From DATGPD01 sp041398565 (lineage in GTDB: Bacteria; Planctomycetota; UBA1135; UBA2386), in contig JAWKUN010000003.1 in the NCBI GenBank assembly GCA_041398565.1, positions 1,054,001 to 1,118,000 on the forward strand: a DNA stretch of 64,000 nt. Direction: 5' to 3'. Below the pieces are notes generated by a model. The model made no database searches. It worked only from the letters and a program-made list of their open reading frames with translations, and was not told the DNA's origin. Position numbers and translations under genes: made by a program. Positions 56,151 to 64,000 of this stretch are shown one piece after another (the first letter of the stretch is position 1; every line of letters starts with the position of its first letter).

Positions 56151-56593
56151 CGGCCGCTTCCTGTGGGTGCTCCTGAACAGTGGCTCCTGCGGCGCCTACG
56201 CCATGAACCACGACCCCGACTCGCTGCGCGCGCGTGCACAGCTACCGGCAGCCGTCGATGTACTTCCCGGTGCCCGGCGGCACCTTCGCCGGCGAGTCGC
56301 TGCCCGGCGCCATGACCTGGGCGCGCGCCTACATCAAGGCCGGCGTCTTGTGGATGGACGTCGGCAAGGGCGAGGTGGTGAAGCTGCCGCCCGCCGTGCG
56401 CGACGCCTGGTGGAACGGCACGACCCGCCAGTGGCCGTTCATGGCCGCCGACATGGGCATCTCCCGCGACACCCTCATGGCGCACTACCTGTCGAACCAC
56501 GTGGCCGTGGCCTACGGCGACGTGTTCGGCGAGATGGTGGCGCTGTCGCAGGAGCTGGGGTTCAGGGTGCGGGTGCTGGGGAAGAAGACGTAG
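56151..56593 (+). pseudogene. Duplicated and frameshifted 3' end of the fucose-isomerase-like gene
   Basis: This 443-bp segment is almost identical to 46364-46805, from 'cggccgcttcctg' to the stop codon plus five bases beyond. The offset is 9787 bp on the left and 9788 bp on the right because of one inserted base near 56230 (ctgcgcgcgcgtg versus ctgcgcggcgtg). That shifts the frame. It has no start of its own. It is clearly a recent partial copy and not functional. Confidence 0.92.
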
Positions 56594-56742
56594 GGCGGCC
56601 AGCTCGAGCGCGCGCCGGTTCTTCTTGGCCGCGGCCCCCTTTCCGGCAACCGCGGCCACTTCGCCGACTATCATCCCCGGCTTCCCTGCCCCGGCTCCCT
56701 GCTCCGCGGCTTCCCTGCTTCGGATCGACCGGTCGTCCCTGC

Positions 56743-58479
56743 ATGCATTGGATCCTTCGTTCGTGCGCGCTGGTCGCGCTCTCCGTCCTTTCGTGCGCGT
56801 TGCGCGCCCAGGCCGGCAAGGCCGATGCCGACGCGGTCAAGGTCCTCGACGAGTGGGTCGGGCAGTACCAGCAAGGTCAGCTCGACGTGTCGATGCGCGA
56901 GCGCCTGCGCGGCAAGGCGTACCAGGCCAAGAACTTCGTGTCGATCAAGCGCGGAGTGGTGCGCGCCGACCGCGCCAACCGCCTCACCTACGAGGGCGAG
57001 CTGCGCTTGCTGTGCGACGAGGTGGCCAAGCGCAATGACGAGGCTGCCGCCCAAGCGCTGCTCAAGGTCGCCAGCGTCGGCCTCACCGGCAAGGCGCTCG
57101 ACATGGCGCTGGTGCCGTCCGTGGTGCGGGCCGTGGGCGAGGAGTTCGCGGCCAAGCTCACGTCGGGTGAGGCGTTGGCGGTGCTCACTGCCACGGCGCG
57201 CGGCGAAGGGGGGCGCGGCGGCGCCCGCCAGGCGGCGGCGTTGCGCGTGTTGGCCAAGAACACGCAGGGGGCGCAGCGCGAACTGATCGAGCAGATGGTC
57301 GGGCACGCGCAGGCTGACGTGCGCATGGCAGCGGCGTCGGCGCTGGGAATCGCGGCGCAGCCGGCGTCGGCGCACGTCTTGGGCGACCGGCTCGGCGTGG
57401 AGCCCGACGAGCGCGTGGCGATGTCGCTCGTCGACGCGTTGACGGCCACTGTCGTCGCCGCCGGCGCCAAGGTGCCGGCGGGCGATCTGTCGGCGGCGTT
57501 GGACGCCGGCATCGCCGCCTACGAGAAGCACGGCTGGCGCTACCAGATCGCGGCCCTCGACTTCTTCGCCGCGGCGCGCAGCCCGCGCACGGTGCCGATC
57601 CTCATCGAGACCCTGGCGCGCTACCACGGCAAGAGTTCACCGCCGTCGGGCGACAGGTTCTCGGGCATGGTCCCGGAGCGCGCGCACCGGGTGTTGCAGA
57701 ACCTCACCAAGTGCATCTTCGCCGAGGACCGCCCCGACCAGTGGCAGGAGTGGTGGAAGGAGAACGAGGCGACCCTGCAGGTGGCGGCGTCGACCGAGCC
57801 GTTGAAGCTCGAGCGGGTCAACGCAGGTGCGGCGGGCACGGTCGCCAACTCGTTCTTCGGCATCCCAGTGGCCGGCTCGCGCGTGGTGTTCGTGGTCGAC
57901 ATCTCCGGCAGCATGATGTTCCCGCTGGTGCGCAAGGGCGCCACCAGCATCGACGACCAGTACTCCAGCAAGTGGGAGCTGGCGCGCACCGAGCTGCACA
58001 CCGCCATCGACAAGCTGGGCGCCGACTCCTCGTTCAACGTCGTCTTCTTCAGCACCGACGCCGATCCGTGGAAACCGAAGCTGGTGTCGGCGTCGCCCGG
58101 CAACAAGAAGGCGTTCTTCGCCTACCTCGACAAGGTCCACCCCAACGGTGGCACCAACGTGTGGGCGGCGTTGCGGGCGGCGCTCAACCCGAAGTCGAGC
58201 GATCCCACCGTGCGCATCGCCGGTGACGTCGACGAGATCTTCCTCCTCAGCGACGGCTTGCCGTCGGTGGGCGACGTCGTCGACCCCAACCACATCCTGC
58301 AGACCGTGCAGTCGGTCAACGAGGTCAGCCGCGTGCGGCTCAACACCATCTACATCGGCGGCGACGAGGAGGCCGAAGCGCGGCGCACGAGGGGCCGGGG
58401 GCCGCAGTGGGACATGGACGGGCCCGAGTTCATGAGCCGCCTGGCGACCCAGAACCACGGCCAGTTCCTGCACCCGTGA
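56743..58479 (+). CDS. Exported HEAT-repeat plus von Willebrand A domain protein
   Basis: The 578-residue protein has a signal peptide (SCALVALSVLSCALRAQ). HEAT-like helical repeats fill residues about 80-290 ('HAQADVRMAAASALGIAAQ'). A VWA domain follows from about residue 375: the MIDAS motif D386-I-S-G-S-M, then 'KVHPNGGTNVWAAL' and 'FLLSDGLPSVGD'. VWA domains bind Mg2+ and protein ligands, so this is a likely periplasmic or surface protein-interaction platform. It lies 72 bp upstream of a SUMF1-domain gene on the same strand. The ATG at 56743 is chosen to open the signal peptide. Confidence 0.87.
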   Translation: MHWILRSCALVALSVLSCALRAQAGKADADAVKVLDEWVGQYQQGQLDVSMRERLRGKAYQAKNFVSIKRGVVRADRANRLTYEGELRLLCDEVAKRNDEAAAQALLKVASVGLTGKALDMALVPSVVRAVGEEFAAKLTSGEALAVLTATARGEGGRGGARQAAALRVLAKNTQGAQRELIEQMVGHAQADVRMAAASALGIAAQPASAHVLGDRLGVEPDERVAMSLVDALTATVVAAGAKVPAGDLSAALDAGIAAYEKHGWRYQIAALDFFAAARSPRTVPILIETLARYHGKSSPPSGDRFSGMVPERAHRVLQNLTKCIFAEDRPDQWQEWWKENEATLQVAASTEPLKLERVNAGAAGTVANSFFGIPVAGSRVVFVVDISGSMMFPLVRKGATSIDDQYSSKWELARTELHTAIDKLGADSSFNVVFFSTDADPWKPKLVSASPGNKKAFFAYLDKVHPNGGTNVWAALRAALNPKSSDPTVRIAGDVDEIFLLSDGLPSVGDVVDPNHILQTVQSVNEVSRVRLNTIYIGGDEEAEARRTRGRGPQWDMDGPEFMSRLATQNHGQFLHP

Positions 58480-58551
58480 CGGCCGGGCCGGTCCCGGTCC
58501 CTGCTTCGGCTGTGGCTGGCCAGCGGCTGGCGCAGGGCGTATGAAGCGCGC

Positions 58552-59577
58552 ATGTTCGCCGCTGCTTGCTCCTTCGGCCTCCTGCTCTGTCCCCAGGACG
58601 CGCCCGCCGCCCCGGCCCCGACCGTCGACGCCGCGCGGCAGGCGATGTGGGACGAGGCCAAGGCGAAGATGAAGCCGTACGAGGTCGTCGTCCCGGGCAC
58701 CGAGGTGCGCTTCACCATGCTGCCGATCGCCGGCGGCGTCTACCGCATGGGCAGCCCCGACGACGAGGCTGGCCGCCGTGGCGACGAGGGGCCGCAGCGC
58801 TGGGTCGCTGTCGATCCGTTCTGGCTCGGCAAGTGCGAAGTGACCTGGGACGAGTACGAGCAGTGGGCCAGCAGCCTCGAGGTGAAGCGGCGGAGCGCCG
58901 ACTACGAGGCGAGCAAGGCCGACAGCGAGGCCGACGCCGTCAGCCGGCCGACCCCGCCGTATGTCGACATGACGTTCGGGATGGGCAAGGAGGGCTATCC
59001 CGCGATCGGCATGACCCAGCACGCCGCCATCAAGTACTGCGAGTGGCTGTCCAGCAAGCTCGGCAACTTCCACCGCTTGCCCAGCGAGGCCGAGTGGGAA
59101 TGGGCCTGCCGCGCCGGCACGACGACTCCCTACGGCTTCGGCGACGGCGAGGACATCGACGAGTACGCCTGGCACAGGGGCAACAGTGACGGCCACTACC
59201 ACCAGGTCGGCAAGAAGAAGCCGAATCCGTGGGGGCTGCACGACATGCACGGCAACGTGTCGGAGTGGTGCCTCGACCAGATGGCGCCCTACGCTGCGGC
59301 CGAGGGCCTGCTGGTGTCGCCCTTGGTGCGGGGCGAGGACGAGTACCCGCAGGTCGTGCGCGGCGGCTCGTGGAAGGAGCGGGCGTCGCGCCTGCGCTCC
59401 GCCGCGCGGCGCGGCTCGTCGTCGGAGTGGAAGATGCGCGATCCGCAGATCCCACAGAGCATCTGGTACTTCACCGACGCGCAGTTCAACGGCTTCCGTG
59501 TGCTGCGTCCCTACCTCGAGCCCACGGCTGCGGACAGGCAGAAGTACGGGTCGCACGTCGTCGATCAAGGACGATGA
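58552..59577 (+). CDS. SUMF1/formylglycine-generating-enzyme-like domain protein
   Basis: The 341-residue protein has a short N-terminal signal-like stretch (ACSFGLLLC). The SUMF1 fold follows: 'GGVYRMGSPDDEAGRRGDEGP', 'DPFWLGKCEVTWDEYEQW', 'FHRLPSEAEWEWACRAGT', 'NPWGLHDMHGNVSEWCLD', 'VVRGGSWKERASRLRSAARRG', and 'FNGFRVLR'. The paired active-site cysteines of true formylglycine-generating enzymes are not seen, so it is more likely one of the many non-FGE members that act in binding or in other oxidations. It lies directly after the VWA gene. Confidence 0.87.
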   Translation: MFAAACSFGLLLCPQDAPAAPAPTVDAARQAMWDEAKAKMKPYEVVVPGTEVRFTMLPIAGGVYRMGSPDDEAGRRGDEGPQRWVAVDPFWLGKCEVTWDEYEQWASSLEVKRRSADYEASKADSEADAVSRPTPPYVDMTFGMGKEGYPAIGMTQHAAIKYCEWLSSKLGNFHRLPSEAEWEWACRAGTTTPYGFGDGEDIDEYAWHRGNSDGHYHQVGKKKPNPWGLHDMHGNVSEWCLDQMAPYAAAEGLLVSPLVRGEDEYPQVVRGGSWKERASRLRSAARRGSSSEWKMRDPQIPQSIWYFTDAQFNGFRVLRPYLEPTAADRQKYGSHVVDQGR

Positions 59578-59593
59578 CGCTCGCCGCCGGCGG

Positions 59594-61177
59594 GTGCGGG
59601 CGCGCTTGACGCCGGTCGATCTCGACGGGCGCGGACCGTGCGGTCGGCCGTCGTGGCGCGAAGCGTGCGGCTTCGTCGGCCTCGCCGCGCTGGTGCGCGC
59701 GGTCGTGGCCTGGCGCACGTCGGTGCCGGGGCGCGATGGCGCCACCTACCTGTGGATGGCCGAGCAGGTCGCCGCCAGCGACGTCGGTGCCGCGTTCCGC
59801 ACCGTGTTCCACCCGCTCTACTCGTTGGCGACGGGAGCGCTGCTGTGGCTGCTGCCGCCCCTGCCGTCCACGGCTGCCGGGCAGATCGTGGCGTGCGGGA
59901 CGGCAGCGCTGGCGGTGTGGCCGCTCTACCTGCTGACCACCCGCGTGTACGGCCGCACGGCAGGGCGCAGTGCGGCGCTGCTCTACTCGTTCGGGCTGTG
60001 GTTCGCGCGCTACCCGGCCGAGTGCATGTCCGAGGGTTGCTTCTACCTCGCGGTCGCCACGTGGGCCTCGGCGCTCCTGAGCCGCGATTGCTGTGAGCCG
60101 TCTTCGCCAAGCTCGAACAGCACCGGAAGTCCAGGCGCCGGAGCTACCGGCGGCCCCCTCGGGTCGGCGCGTAGCACCGAGAGGACGCCTCGGGTGCGGC
60201 CGGCGGCTGCGCCGTGGCGCGAGACTGGTGCCGACTCCCGACCCGTGCTCGCCGGCGTCGCGTCCGGGTTGGCCTACGCCACCCGGCCCGAGGGACTCGT
60301 CCTCCTGGCGCTGAGCGCGCTCTGCCTGCGGGGCCGGGCACGGTGGCGTGCCGTCGCCGCCGGCACGCTGGCGGCCCTGTGGGTCCCTCTCGGCTTCGCG
60401 CTCTACGGTGACGGCTTCACCCTGTCGCCGAAGGTGGCGTTCAACTACGAGGTCGGGATCGGAGCCGACGATTCGGCGGTCGCGCACTACTTGGACCACG
60501 CCTGGCGTGTGCCCGGCACCGCGTTCGAGACGATCGGCTACGTCGCGCTGCCGTTGGCCTTGGCTGGGCTGTGGATCTGCTGGCGTCAGGGCGCGCTGCG
60601 TCTGGCGGCCGCGGCGCCCTGGCTCGTCGGACCCGTGCTGGTGCAAGCGCTGGTGGTCCCGCTCTTGCGCAATCACGTGCGCTTCCTGTCGGGCTTCGGA
60701 GTGCTGCTGCTGCCGCTCGCCGGTTTGGCTCTCGCTCGCCTCGTGGCCGCGCTCGACGCATCCTTGTCGCCGCGAACGCCGGCTGTGCGTCGGGCCTGCA
60801 CCGTCGCGCTCTTCTTCGCCGCCTTGGCGCCCGACCTCGCACGCCTCGGCAGCGAGCGCGGCCGCGACCGCCGTGTCGAGCGCGCCCTCGGCGAGTGGTT
60901 GCGGTCGCGCGTCACGCCACCGCAGTTCATTGTCACCGAAATGCCCCGCCTCGAGTTCTTCGCTGGACAGCGGCCAGGACCGCCGCGTGCGATAGGGCGT
61001 GAAGATCTGCTGCACGCCGCAGCGTCACCCGACGCGCTCTTCGTGGTGGTGGTGGCGCCACGCTCGCACATCGCCGCCGGCGACCTCGAAGCACTCGGTC
61101 TGCGCGCTGTTTCTTTGCCAGACGAGCTGTCGGCTCTGGCGAAGGACCGTGAGCTTCTGGTATATCGACGCCCGTGA
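59594..61177 (+). CDS. GT39/ArnT-like membrane glycosyltransferase
   Basis: The protein has about 527 residues from the GTG at 59594 with around ten hydrophobic segments. The first loop 'VPGRDGATYLWMAEQVA' has the Asp typical of PMT/GT39-type enzymes, and 'SEGCFYLAVATW' and 'YATRPEGLVLLAL' are typical inner motifs (the latter with the RPEG often seen in these families). Between them an Arg/Ser/Pro-rich cytoplasmic loop (about residues 160-205) is longer than usual. It likely transfers sugars to a surface glycan or protein. It begins 16 bp after the SUMF1 gene stop. Confidence 0.8.
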   Translation: MRARLTPVDLDGRGPCGRPSWREACGFVGLAALVRAVVAWRTSVPGRDGATYLWMAEQVAASDVGAAFRTVFHPLYSLATGALLWLLPPLPSTAAGQIVACGTAALAVWPLYLLTTRVYGRTAGRSAALLYSFGLWFARYPAECMSEGCFYLAVATWASALLSRDCCEPSSPSSNSTGSPGAGATGGPLGSARSTERTPRVRPAAAPWRETGADSRPVLAGVASGLAYATRPEGLVLLALSALCLRGRARWRAVAAGTLAALWVPLGFALYGDGFTLSPKVAFNYEVGIGADDSAVAHYLDHAWRVPGTAFETIGYVALPLALAGLWICWRQGALRLAAAAPWLVGPVLVQALVVPLLRNHVRFLSGFGVLLLPLAGLALARLVAALDASLSPRTPAVRRACTVALFFAALAPDLARLGSERGRDRRVERALGEWLRSRVTPPQFIVTEMPRLEFFAGQRPGPPRAIGREDLLHAAASPDALFVVVVAPRSHIAAGDLEALGLRAVSLPDELSALAKDRELLVYRRP

Positions 61178-61348
61178 GCGAGCGGTTCTGCCCTCGCGCA
61201 CCGATCGCGGCGCGGTTCATCGTGCATCGATCGTCTTGCATCGATTGATGATTCGCGCACGTTCGAGTTGGTCCCTCGGCGTGCCTGGGTCAACGGGCCG
61301 CGAGTGCGAGTGCGCTCGCCTGCCTTCGGGTTCCCTCGGGCGGTTAGC

Positions 61349-61702
61349 TTGGCATACGACACGAACAACGTGTTCGCGCGGATCCTCCGCAAGGAGATCC
61401 CGTGCCAGGTCGTCTTCGAAGACGATCGTTGCCTGGCGTTCCGCGACGCCGCGCCGCAGGCGCCGACGCACGTGTTGGTGATCCCGAAAGAGCCCATCGC
61501 CACGCTCGCGGACGCCACGCCCGTCCAGCGCGATCTGCTCGGCCATCTGCTGTGGGTGTGCGGAGAGGTCGCCCGCCGGCTCGGCATCGCCGACGACGGC
61601 TTCCGCGTCGTCGTCAACAACGGTCTCGGAGCGCAGCAGACCGTGTTCCATCTCCACCTGCACATCCTCGCAGGTCGTCCCTTTGCATGGCCGCCCGGTT
61701 GA
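61349..61702 (+). CDS. HIT (histidine triad) family nucleotide hydrolase, Hint-like
   Basis: The 117-residue protein is of standard HIT length. The histidine triad is H101-L-H103-L-H105, followed by ILAGRPFAW as in bacterial HinT (YcfF) proteins. 'NNVFARILRKEIPCQVVFED' at the N-terminus and 'THVLVIPKEPI' also match. HinT enzymes hydrolyse purine-nucleoside phosphoramidates and acyl-AMP in the cytosol. The start is set at TTG 61349 because homologues begin at this point; longer in-frame readings from upstream TTG or GTG codons would add junk. Confidence 0.92.
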   Translation: MAYDTNNVFARILRKEIPCQVVFEDDRCLAFRDAAPQAPTHVLVIPKEPIATLADATPVQRDLLGHLLWVCGEVARRLGIADDGFRVVVNNGLGAQQTVFHLHLHILAGRPFAWPPG

Positions 61703-61913
61703 ACGAACCCCTTCCGTCGCAGCTCCTCCAGTCGCGGGCCTTCCTGTCGCATCGTGCGGCGGCCGAGGCCTCGGTGGTCGCGCGGCGGCACGCGCGGCAC
61801 GAAGGTGTGCGCGGGACATCCCGCCGCGATCTCGCCACGGGCTTCCGCCGGCCCGCGCCACGGGTTGCCATGGCCGGCCGGCCGGCGACCCCGTTCGTCT
61901 GGGGTGTGGTGTC

Positions 61914-63713
61914 GTGAGCGCCCATCCCGTCGCGCGCGCCGATGTCTTCTTCTTGCCGCTGGCGGTCGCGGATCCGGCATCGCTCGAGGCGCTCGGCTTC
62001 GACACGGGCGTGCTCAGTCGCCGCATCCCGGACTTCCTGCACCAATTGCTCAATCAGGGCGATCCCGTGCCGACCGGCATGTTGGAGGTCCAGTCGGCTG
62101 CCGACGATCACCCGGTCGGTTGGGTCGAGTTCCGCGAGCCGCCCGATCCCGAAGAGGCGTTCGAACTGCTGCCGGAGGGGCAGTCGGCGCGCGCCGTGGT
62201 GCTCGGCGCGCTCGCCGCGGGAGGAGGCGATCTGCGGGTCGAGCTGCACGTGCACTTGGCCGAGGACATCGACGCACCTTCGTGCACGACGGTGAAGGCC
62301 TCGGTCTCCTGCGACGACCCGGCTCCGGCGCTCCTGCGCCTCGCCGAGCGCCTGGCGCGCGTGCTCGAGGTGGCGATGCCGCCCTTGCCGAGCGGGTTCC
62401 TGACACGGCTCGGTCCCGCCTTCTTCGCCTTCCTCGGCGGGCTCGACGGCGTCGCGCTCCTGAGCGGCGAGCTGGCCATCGCACCGTCGGTGTCAGCCAT
62501 CGACCTGCTGCGTCCGCTGGCGCGGGCGGTCCAGCTCGATCCGACCTTCGGTCTGGCGCTGCGCACTTGGCACCTGACGATCGCCATGGCGTCCGACAAC
62601 GGCCGCCTCGAGCGCGAGGAACTGGGACGCCTCGTCGACGAGTGTCTGGGTGCGCGGCCCGGCGACGGTGAAGCGTGCGTGTCCATCGCCGAGCACCTCA
62701 GCGCGTTGGGCGACCACGCCCGCGCGGTGAGCTGGCTGCAACACGCGGTGTCGCTGGAACCGCCGCCGCCGCGCGGCCTGGAGAGCCTCGGCATCGTGCT
62801 CGCCAACCGCGGCGAGACCCTGGCGGCCCGCGACCTGTGGCTCGCCGGCCTCGAGCAGGACGGGCATCCCGACTTCTTCGCGCACCTGGCGCGCCTGTCG
62901 TTCGCGTGCGGCGAGATCGGCGAGGCCTGGGAGCGTGTCGCCTTCGGACTCCGCCGCGTCCACGAGCGCTCGACCCGGCACGAGGAGTGGGACGACGACG
63001 GCCGCGGCAGCGGCGTGATGCTCGCCTACCTTCTCGACCACCTCACCGAACGCAAGGCGCCACTGTCGGTGGTCCGCGCCGTGCGGAGTCTTGCCGGCGT
63101 GTTGCGCAACGGCGAGGACCGCATCGTCCTGGGACTGTGTCTGCACGAAGTCGGGGCGCCGATTCTGGCCCGCGCCGAACTCGAGGCCGGCCTCGCCGGC
63201 GAGTTGTCCAGCGAAGTGCGCGATCGCGGCGTGCGCGCACTGCTACGGTTGCGGGTGAGGAACTTCGAGGCGCGCTTCGCCAAGGCGGTGGACCACGCCG
63301 TGCGGCGGCAGGATCCGCGCCGAGGACTCACCGACCTGGAGCGGTGGCGCCAGCTGGAGCCCGAGTTCTGGTTGGCCTCCTTCTACGTCGGGATCGCGCT
63401 GCGGCGCTTGGGCGACGAAGAGGCGGCGCTCGACACGATGGCGGAGGTCTTGCGTCTGCGGCCGGGGCAGCCCGACGTGCTCACCGAGATGGCGGCGCTG
63501 TTCGACCGGCGCGGCAATCCCAAGCGTGCGCTCGAGTGCATCGAGGATGCCCTCTCCAGCCGACCCGGCGATACCGCCTTGCTCGGACGGCGTGCCCTCT
63601 ACCAGCATCGGTTGGGGCGTCGCGGACAGGCAGTGGAGAGCCTCGACGCGGCGCTGGGCGGGGGTGTCCCGTCCGAGGAGCTCGAGGAGATCCGTCGCCA
63701 GATCCTCTCTTGA
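61914..63713 (+). CDS. TPR-repeat protein
   Basis: The 599-residue protein has no clear signal peptide. The N-terminal 200 residues have mixed alpha/beta content like bacterial PilZ/TPR scaffolds but no motif I recognise. TPR-type helical pairs appear from about residue 270 ('GDHARAVSWLQHAVSLEPPP', 'LGIVLANRGETLAARDLW') and most clearly at the C-terminus ('LGDEEAALDTMAEVLRLRPG', 'RGNPKRALECIEDALSSRPG'). A protein-protein scaffold in the cytosol is inferred. The GTG at 61914 is chosen; a longer reading from 61683 passes through non-protein-like sequence. Confidence 0.75.
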   Translation: MSAHPVARADVFFLPLAVADPASLEALGFDTGVLSRRIPDFLHQLLNQGDPVPTGMLEVQSAADDHPVGWVEFREPPDPEEAFELLPEGQSARAVVLGALAAGGGDLRVELHVHLAEDIDAPSCTTVKASVSCDDPAPALLRLAERLARVLEVAMPPLPSGFLTRLGPAFFAFLGGLDGVALLSGELAIAPSVSAIDLLRPLARAVQLDPTFGLALRTWHLTIAMASDNGRLEREELGRLVDECLGARPGDGEACVSIAEHLSALGDHARAVSWLQHAVSLEPPPPRGLESLGIVLANRGETLAARDLWLAGLEQDGHPDFFAHLARLSFACGEIGEAWERVAFGLRRVHERSTRHEEWDDDGRGSGVMLAYLLDHLTERKAPLSVVRAVRSLAGVLRNGEDRIVLGLCLHEVGAPILARAELEAGLAGELSSEVRDRGVRALLRLRVRNFEARFAKAVDHAVRRQDPRRGLTDLERWRQLEPEFWLASFYVGIALRRLGDEEAALDTMAEVLRLRPGQPDVLTEMAALFDRRGNPKRALECIEDALSSRPGDTALLGRRALYQHRLGRRGQAVESLDAALGGGVPSEELEEIRRQILS

Positions 63714-63774
63714 GCGGCGCCCGGCGGCAGCCGGCCCGCGCGCGGACGAACCCGAGCCGCTCCGTCGGCGCGGC

Positions 63775-63780
63775 TACGCT
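63775..63780 (+). promoter_or_regulatory. Possible -10 element (TACGCT) before the last glycosyltransferase gene
   Basis: TACGCT in the context ggcTACGCTgcc lies 79 bp before the GTG at 63859. Similar ggc/cct-TAC(A/G)CT-g hexamers occur before the isomerase gene (45225-45230). No good -35 is visible. Confidence 0.2.
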
Positions 63781-63858
63781 GCCGCGACCTCCGATGCGCC
63801 GAACACCGCGAGCCGTCCGCGTTGCCTCGGATTCGGGTCGCCCCGGGCGAGGGCCGCG

Positions 63859-64000
63859 GTGAGCCGCATCTGGTCGACGCGCGTCTTGTTGGTCGTCTTC
63901 GCGCTGGCCGCGGGCCTGCGCCTGTGGGCGGCGACGCAGCTGCCGCTCTCCGGCGACGAGGCCTACCACTGGGAGTGGTCGCGGCGCCTGGCTGGGGCGT
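63859..64000 (+). CDS. GT39/ArnT-like glycosyltransferase (5' end only)
   Basis: The reading runs off the right edge. From GTG at 63859, preceded by a gcgaggg box, it encodes a positively charged start and a first membrane segment ('TRVLLVVFALAAGLRLWA'). Then comes 'LPLSGDEAYHWEWSRRLA', the acidic first periplasmic loop (DE) that marks ArnT/PMT-like GT-C enzymes. It is the fifth enzyme of this general type in the window. Confidence 0.8.
   Translation, partial: MSRIWSTRVLLVVFALAAGLRLWAATQLPLSGDEAYHWEWSRRLAGA

Noticed and set aside
58552..59577. True formylglycine-generating enzyme
   Set aside because: The SUMF1 fold is clear, but the active-site cysteine pair is missing and no sulfatase gene is adjacent.
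61178..61348. tRNA gene near a gttcgag motif
   Set aside because: No acceptor or anticodon stem could be built around it.

Overview
The window is GC-rich (about 70% by eye), densely coded bacterial chromosomal DNA. The gene content suggests a member of the Planctomycetota or a close relative, as part of an uncultured or poorly studied lineage. This is an inference from four things: many secreted proteins with a conserved 'PLPIPN' C-terminal block, large families of GT-C glycosyltransferases, right-handed beta-helix surface proteins, and secreted amidohydrolase paralogs. There is no rRNA, tRNA, CRISPR array, phage module or complete insertion sequence.

Region 1 (1-5.8 kb) holds housekeeping genes: a CBS-ACT protein, a domain-permuted D-amino-acid-oxidase-like flavoprotein, a low-molecular-weight tyrosine phosphatase, D-aminoacyl-tRNA deacylase, a small heat-shock protein and the mutase chaperone MeaB. 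Region 2 (5.8-20.2 kb) mixes three GT-C membrane glycosyltransferases with the B12-dependent acyl-CoA mutases: MutB, MutA and the fused isobutyryl-CoA mutase IcmF. A di-haem cytochrome c peroxidase on the opposite strand sits between mutB and mutA.

Region 3 (20.5-36.2 kb) is dominated by an unusual 12-kb minus-strand array of eight adjacent genes (nine modules) for exported amidohydrolase-fold proteins. Most are joined by 4-bp ATGA/GTGA overlaps, and only two modules keep an obvious HxH metal motif. A NTF2-like gene lies downstream, and a TolB-like beta-propeller gene diverges from its promoter end. Region 4 (36.3-46.8 kb) carries a phospholipid methyltransferase-like gene, an arylsulfotransferase-like lipoprotein, an 82-bp tandem repeat, pirin, a PilZ protein, a DUF218 protein, and a GH42-like protein next to a fucose-isomerase-like protein. 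Ordinary ORF calling misses a small SelW/Rdx selenoprotein here (38969-39226, minus), with an in-frame TGA and a bacterial-type SECIS hairpin directly after it.

Region 5 (46.8-56.6 kb) is a more fluid accessory stretch: large secreted beta-helix proteins, gene remnants, and a recent duplication of the fucose-isomerase 3' end that carries a frameshift and abuts a truncated outer-membrane barrel gene. Region 6 (56.7-64 kb) returns to intact genes: HEAT/VWA protein, SUMF1-domain protein, GT-C glycosyltransferase, HIT protein, TPR protein and the start of another glycosyltransferase. All calls come from reading the sequence; no database search was possible.
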